A stretch of 64,000 bases of DNA from Sympetrum striolatum. Lineage: Eukaryota > Arthropoda > Insecta > Odonata > Libellulidae. How positions within the stretch are numbered: the stretch's first letter is position 1; the number at the start of each line of letters is the position of its first letter. The DNA lies in assembly GCA_947579665.1 (NCBI GenBank), contig OX388349.1, positions 41,673,854-41,737,853 of the forward strand, written 5' to 3'. Below, in pieces: positions 57,595 to 64,000 of the stretch. The translations under genes and the position numbers were made by a program. The notes beneath the pieces are model-generated. The model was not told the DNA's origin. It did not search any database and saw nothing but the letters and a program-made list of their open reading frames with translations.

Positions 57595-59021
57595 CGTTTT
57601 CATTGGAATGTGATCGTTCACAAATAGAGTGTATTTATGTGTCATAAAATAACTTTTAAGGGAGTATCTCGCCGCAAAGGCGTTTGAATACTTTATTTGA
57701 GTGATTTTTTAGATAATATTATTTACCTTTTACTCAAAAAGAAGTACTGAATATGAAAATATCTACTAAGGTGACTACTTTTTTACAACTTTCAAAATGT
57801 CAGAACTCAAGGATTAAGATACGAAACTACCACAAAATGTGAAATTTAGAAATTTAGCAAAAGTTAGAAATCTATCTTAAAAACGTGAAAAATGCATGTT
57901 TTTCATTATCTATCTGTATGATTACAAGTAGTTTTAAGTTTCAAAATAGCTCATATAAATCAAAATGTATCTACTACACCAACATAAATTCTTTTCCATT
58001 CAAAAATAGTAGTAATTTCTTACTCACTAGTATGTACTACATTACAGATTTTGATTTTTTTTCGTTACCACATTGCTTCCTTTCAGATAAAGTCTTTGAG
58101 CGATTTCAACAAATTTAACGCTCAGTATTCACTCAGAGCAGAAAAAATACGAATATGTATCCTCTCTTTTTCACTTCATGCATATTCCATTCTTGCGAAA
58201 TGAAAGAATTCCTCCGTACGCTTATCATCACAACTGGAGTCGAGGAAATCTAGGGCAGTTTTGATTCCAACAGACACATTCAAATGCAGAGTACGCAGAA
58301 GTCGCAAAGGTGAAGGTCGTTCTGACCTAGTGATGATTCAATGAGCAAAATATTTAATGGAAGGAAACTTGGAAATTTGCAGGATAACATTGAGAGAATT
58401 GATAGGAATTTGGTTTAAAGGTTATCATATTTTTTCCGGGAATATTTTATGGTGTGGCATTAGTTTCCTATGATAATCAAAGAAGTTATGTGTGTCATAG
58501 AGCAAGTTATTTATTTCAAGCTTTTTATATCTAATATTCGTCAATCTAACATGTTCATAAAGGCAAATAACGTCAAACATTTATTTGAACTTCGTACCTA
58601 GATAATCGTTCTTGGTTACTTAAGAGTTCATAACCAATTGAAATCTTTTGGCGATAAATTTTAAAGTGCACTATTTAAAATATTCAGTTGCTGAAAGAGA
58701 CAGTAAAAAGGATAGGGCAAGGCTTATGTACACATCAAGGTTTTTCTATAAACCATGGACATACTAAGATAACTATAGCATTGAACAACAAAGATATAAC
58801 AACGTTTCAAAAATAAATAAATGTTGATAATATATGAGAAAAATATACCAAGGATGAAAAACGAAACAAAAAATAACGAAGGCAGAATATGTAGTAACAC
58901 CAATGATACATTAGTAGGTCAGTGATTTTTTCTCATGCTAAAAATATATGTTGGAACTCTTTAAAATCTGCTCATTCGTTATAAATATTACTGTATGTAC
59001 AATGTCTGTAGTACAATGTAT
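57595..59021. other. Gene-free AT-rich stretch
   Basis: A 77-codon frame (57885-58118) has no recognisable content. No repeat found. Confidence 0.5.
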
Positions 59022-59070
59022 AATAGTCTGTGGTAGTGTAATATAGTAGTGTACAATAGTCTGTGGTAAT
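59022..59070. repeat. Short tandem repeat, 33-bp period
   Basis: AATAGTCTGTGGTA occurs at 59022 and 59055, with further GTACAATGT variants just upstream (58998-59020). Confidence 0.6.
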
Positions 59071-59199
59071 ATCTAGGTCATAATTTGTTTAAATAGTTAA
59101 AAAATAAATACGATTAATCTCCCGTTATTATTATCTAGTTTGGGAAAAATCAATACACATTGATTGTGTCACCAACTGTAATACCGCTTATGGCCATAG

Positions 59200-62100
59200 T
59201 TCAGAAACTCTACATCCTAAATCAGAATCAGCAGTTTTTCCTTTTGGCTTCCATAAACCTTCGGCGGTAAAGATATTTTCTACGAAGTCAGAGAGGCAAA
59301 TTCTGTGGGGATACAAAACTCACTGTTTTGGTTTAATAATACTTTCTCTAATTCGGAGAAAAACGCAAAAACATCGGGAAGATAAAAGCAGGCACTTTGG
59401 GCGAAGGCGTAGCCATTAAAAGCTGCAGCGGTTCAGAATTAAGAGGGCATGAGGTGAAGTTGGAGCGGGGGAAGGCGCACGCGTCCCCACCCCACTGAAG
59501 AAGGATTGGAAAAAACGAAAGCGGACGAGATCCGCCGGCCGCTCCCTCTGTGAACGGGAGGTGGAACCAAGAGCGAAGCGGTCCCCTCAAGAAGAATGAA
59601 AGCAGAGTACGCGTGCGGGAGTAAGGAAATCGTCGCCAGGTGGCTCTAAATAGCTGTCCCGCCCGCGTTTAATTATGTTTTATGACCCTCACCTGCCTCT
59701 TTCTTCGTTTCTGTATCACCCGCCCAATGCGAACGCATCTTTCACGAAGCGTTTCCACAGGCGTCTGCCATTCGCAGCTTTTCATCGCGATTTCTCGTTT
59801 TTACTTTCATAGGGGAGAAAGAAAATGGGAGGTGTCTTTAGCGTTCCAAATGGAGATGTGGAAAAGACCTGTATGAGTTATTAAGATATTCAACGATGTC
59901 TAGAGATAGGGAATCCATTCATACTTTATGGTGCTGGAATAAGGAAAAATTGTGCACAGCGTTGAAATTTACAATAAACTTGATATTTTTCAATTTGTAC
60001 TATTTTATTAACTGATTACTATTAAGTTATTCCGCATACCTAGAGCGGGAAAATTTAATTTGATAAGGAAGTGACGAAAAATTTGTTTATCATCCCACTA
60101 ATTAGCAATTCTATGAAAATGTGATGTGTTTCCAGGAAATTTCAATTATGTATACTCTATTAGTACTAATAATTGCATTGTGTAATGGATTAATATTTAC
60201 TTAACAATACGCAGTACGGTGACGACATTATTGATTTATCGTAATATTTACGTTTCATAAAAACTATTACAAGGAGAGCTATAATATAGCAGTACCAACT
60301 TTTTAATCAATTAAATTATCATTATTTATTACCCTTACCTGCGAAAAGTCTTGAGAGAACATCATCCTTATGATCACCAACCTTTCCTTGAGTTTATGTA
60401 TCACAGAAATTAATATGAATAATGTTAATTAATTCCATGGAAAATTCAAGATAAATAAGCTCTCTTCATCTGAATCTATCCTCTTTTCCCCCTGTTTACA
60501 CTTGAGAGATGTTACATGTACTCCCTTCTCCTCTATTTAAGACCTAAGATCCCTTTTACCAGTAAACCAGTTAATTAAAAAATACTTTTAAATATCATGT
60601 GATCCCCTTATTCTGTTCACAATAACCGAGAGTAAGAGAGTAAGGTAAATACATTATCTAATCCTTTTACGTTTCTGAGGAAATACTCATCAGATAAAAA
60701 GGGCGTAACTATTTTCTGTATTGGCGTTAGAAATTATTATAATGCATTAATTCGACTCGTTTATTTCGTAATTATTCGTATTCAAGTAAAATTATAATCC
60801 ATTGAAGACTTTTAACAATAGAAAATAGAAAATCTTTCGTATTTCTACTTAAAAGTTACGAGCTACCATTGATAAAAATTCTCCACACCAATGCATATGA
60901 TTTTAAATCGTTTATCATAACTTTGCTCATATTGCTGTGGCTCTTGATGCGTACATTGGCACGCAATTATGATTGGTATTGACATATGAAAGCTATCATC
61001 CAGTTAACGTGCTACACTTGCTATTTTACCTTTAGGATTCTGGTTAATTTGGAAACTACTATTTCTGGGGAAACATTTACACAAGTATGAAACCATCACG
61101 CCTCCCGTAAGTTGCGACTCGCCAATTTTTTAGATATTACCTTATCGAAATGTTATGCGGAAAAGTGAGCTTAAATGTCAATTAACTCAAAAGAGAATAT
61201 AAAAAAAATTTCACCAGAATTGATTTATGAGACCCGAGGAAAAACTCTTAGAGTGTTATTTTAGAAAAGTTGGAGTTCGTTAGTGAAAAAAATAGAAAAT
61301 AGCCTGCGTGTGGACTACAAACCACAAGTTCCCGTCAACTAGGTCAAAGGATGCAAATAGCTACGAACGTTAACGGGCGTTATTAGGGGTTTACGTAATG
61401 GCATGGGATTTAATGACATCTTAATGGAGAGCTGGGGCGGAAGTTTTCGTCCGGAGCTCAAGTTATTTCAGAACGGGGAATTGCGAAAGTGCGCGGAGGG
61501 CGGAATGTGTTCTGGTTCCGGGAGTGCAGACGGCTTCTGTTGATTGGGGAGGACACGAGCCTTGCACCTGTCTCCCCACAGAATGAGATATCCCTTTGGG
61601 GACAACTGGGGATTTCGTAAATGAAGAGGATGCTCCTCTCTCGGCGGCTGGTCGGGAATAGGTGGTGGGAGATCTCTGCGATTCAGGGAGATACCAGCCA
61701 ATCCGCTCGTTTTCTTTAATCCGAGAGGAAGATTGAGAAAGTTCTTGTTGATTTGGGGGGATTCGTTTATCTTCCGAGTACTTTGGGTGAGAAAAATAAT
61801 GAATTCTTCCTTTGAGGTGAGGAACGAAAGATTTCCGAGTGGAACGAAATGGATTAGTACATTGGTTCCATCACTATCAAAAAATTTTGTTTGGCAAATA
61901 AATTATTTAGAAATAACAGAAATTGCGACCTTCATTACGAAACTGGCTAAATTATTTTGATAATATGGACAAGCCCTGACACTGAGTGATAATAAGTGCC
62001 GCTTTACTATTTTATATCCTTTGAGTTTGGGAATTTATTGCTAGCTTTGTAGTCAACGCATGACTATCGCTGTTACATAAATTTCTTTAAAATATTATTT

Positions 62101-62456
62101 CTTTCCTCGTGATGTTTTTTTCTGACCTTGATTTTAGCTTAATTTTCCACGAAGAATAATTTTAATCCATTTCCCCAAGTATACACTTTTTGCGTCGTGA
62201 TATTTTCTCGTCGTGATATTTCGTATCTACATTTTTAATGAAATTTCTTGTAGAAAAATATCCAAGCATATTTTGTTTAAGTTATCTCATCTTTTCACAT
62301 TGAATTCGATACTTATAATTATCGCTATTCGTTAAATTGTAAATTTAATTGAAATAAACGATACCGATTCAGGGTTAATTTTGTGTTACTTATTAACTTG
62401 TAAAAAATCTATGGTAAACAAACTTTTACTAGACCACTAATTTATTATCCGAATAA
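59200..62456. other. Gene-free stretch with GC-richer islands
   Basis: Islands at about 59200-59870 and 61310-61740 carry frames of 64-80 aa in several registers on both strands, none recognisable. The sequence between them is AT-rich and featureless. Confidence 0.45.
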
Positions 62457-62492
62457 CACGACCCGGGCTTAGTAGCGACGCTACATCATCAG
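62430..62492 (-). other. Structured 3' module, copy 7 (minus strand)
   Basis: On the minus strand: CTGATGA (62492-62486), one T, perfect five-base stem GTAGC/GCTAC with loop GTC, TAAGC in place of GAAAC, CCGGGTCG, then AATAAA near 62443 and GTGG. The CCGGGTCG block is identical to copy 6. Loss of GAAA would disable a hammerhead, so this copy is probably dead if that model is right. Confidence 0.6.
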
Positions 62493-62514
62493 GTGACAAA
62501 ATAAAAACACACTT

Positions 62515-62640
62515 CCGAATATATTCACTCATGAAAGTAGGAGGGGGAGGGGAGAGAAGGTAGCAAGTAACGGAAGGAGGAATAAAGGGGGGAGGAAGGT
62601 GGAGTGTGGGAGGGAGGGGGTAAGGGATGAGGCAGGTTAT
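62515..62640 (+). repeat. G-rich tract with a canonical G-quadruplex motif
   Basis: GGGAGGGAGGGGGTAAGGG at 62608-62626 has four runs of at least three G with loops of 1, 1 and 3 bases. The flanking 62530-62605 has many further G runs. The overlapping 74-aa minus frame is proline-rich because of this composition. Confidence 0.75.
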
Positions 62641-63939
62641 ATAGCAAAGGTTCTCAATCACAATCCGTTGAATTGAAAGTTATACAGGATTACAAAGTAA
62701 GTAAGGAAAGCAAGAGTTACAAAGTAAGGCAAGGTCATTAAAATCAAAGATGCAACGAGTTAAAGGTGAAGAGCAAGGTGGGGAGCAATGGGCGGGATGC
62801 TAGGAAAGGTGCATGGAAGCCATGGTGCCTTGACGGAAGCCCACCATGGATTGTAAAATGAATTACATTATATCATTAAAACCATAAGCGACTAAGATTT
62901 CACTCACGTAAAAACCAATTAACTATATAAAACTAACTATGCAAAATACAATTTAAATTATTGCATTCCCACAATTATTAACTTATTTTACTAGATATAT
63001 TAAATGTGTAATTATAACCGCGAGGAGATGACTTTCGTCATGGCATTGAAGTGATAATTTGTGAAAAGATCTCCAGGACTTAATTGAAATTTGAAGGATA
63101 TTTTCTGTTAATGCTTAAAAGACTTCGTCGATTGACCCATTTCCCATGGGTGAGCCACGTGTCCGAAGTTCCAACGTTCGGAAAACACTCCCGTGGCAAT
63201 TAAGGAATTATTTACCTCCCTAACTCCTTTGTGATCTACGGCCAAACTCGGTGACTTTTGGCCAAGACCGAAGAGGTACTCGGTTCTGGCGGAGCCAATC
63301 TCCTGGAAAATTCCTCTCAGTCAAAGGAGGGTGGCTTAAGACCGAGATAACACCTTTTTGTTTGTCTACCGCAGTTCCGCAGGAGGGGTGGACTTAGAAT
63401 CGGGGCAAATGCTGTCTAATACACAGTTTGCATAAAGCTGCGCTGCGTATTCAGGGTATGGGGTCGGAAATGAGATGCAGAATAATATGCCGAGAATGGA
63501 GAGTCGTGAGTTAATAACACCGTTGGGGATAAGCTAAGGAGGAAATTCCGGTTCGAAATTCGCAGAAATTAAGGCAGAAGAATTTGCCAAAGGTCAGAGG
63601 GTTGATGGATATTTCGCAGGAACAATGGCGTCTCTATAATTCCTTTACTTTCGGAATTTTCATAAATAACAATATGGAAATAAAGAGTAAATGTTGATTA
63701 AAATTTAATTTTGTTTACCCGTTATTGAATCATGCGTTAAAAAGGCCAAATTTAACTAATAATGGATTGGATTATGAATAAGCCCCCGTTGGTTATTTCA
63801 GTAAATGAATAAATGATGTCTTCAATGAAGTCAAACGCGTGGAAAGACGTTACGATAATAACAGACTTAATACATTACACAGATTTTTAAATGTACCACC
63901 AAAATCGCAAGCTTGTGGCTTCAGTCAATCCCTGTATAT
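62641..63939. other. Gene-free stretch with one GC-richer island
   Basis: GC-richer at about 63110-63650, with CCCATTTCCCATGGG near 63138. No long frame. Confidence 0.45.
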
Positions 63940-64000
63940 CAGTGGTTCTTAATCGAGGGTGCGAGAGAAGTTCCTAAATTTTAATGAAAATTAATTCCTA
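63940..64000 (+). mobile_element. Left end of a second hAT element, cut by the window edge
   Basis: CAGTGGTTCTTAATC at 63940 matches the hAT terminal consensus. The preceding eight bases CTGTATAT would be its target duplication, which cannot be checked because the right end is outside the window. Confidence 0.55.

Noticed and set aside
1..64000. CRISPR array, bacterial operon or rRNA
   Set aside because: No regularly spaced identical repeats, no Shine-Dalgarno-led gene clusters and no rRNA-like sequence; the content is eukaryotic.

Overview
This 64 kb window looks like intergenic or intronic DNA from an arthropod, most probably an insect. It is AT-rich, has no operons or bacterial signals, and carries several transposon classes typical of insect genomes: an I-like non-LTR retrotransposon with an Inr+DPE promoter, a piggyBac relic, hAT, a Tc1-like double terminus and tRNA-headed SINEs. 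I found no host protein exon, rRNA or functional tRNA that I can defend. The longer open frames outside the transposons lie in GC-richer islands that are open in several frames at once and match no family I recognise.

The main feature is one complete, apparently intact non-LTR retrotransposon on the minus strand (44986-50285). It is flanked by a 9-bp target-site duplication and ends in a 16-base A tail. It encodes an ORF1 protein with a CCHC knuckle and a 1220-residue ORF2 with endonuclease, reverse transcriptase, an RNase H-like domain that has lost three of its four catalytic acidic residues, and a C-terminal zinc-like motif. ORF1 and ORF2 share a reading frame and are separated by a single TAA plus ten sense codons. 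The 5' end has an Inr-like start and a perfect DPE at +28.

Region by region: 1-10 kb holds a LINE 3' end, a structured 3' module (2174) and a diverged 156-bp tandem duplication. 10.2-13.9 kb is a decayed piggyBac transposon whose transposase is broken by a 400-bp fold-back inverted duplication that also carries a tRNA-like sequence. 15.2-23 kb is a mosaic of local duplications and purine-rich tracts. 23-44 kb is mostly AT-rich DNA with small palindromic MITEs and GC-richer islands. 45-50.3 kb is the intact LINE. 52.7-53.9 kb is a non-autonomous hAT element with a nested SINE. 54.5-57.6 kb is a cluster of hairpin elements, a LINE 3' remnant and a 77-bp Tc1-like double TIR. 57.6-64 kb contains GC islands, a G-quadruplex motif and the first 61 bases of a second hAT element cut by the window edge.

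The most interesting pattern is a small structured cassette found at seven places: a CTGA[A/T]GA-like core, one T, a short hairpin whose stem sequence changes but stays paired, GAAAC, then often GGTCG, AATAAA and CTGTGG. It resembles a hammerhead ribozyme core joined to a polyadenylation signal, although the constant extra T does not fit the textbook hammerhead.
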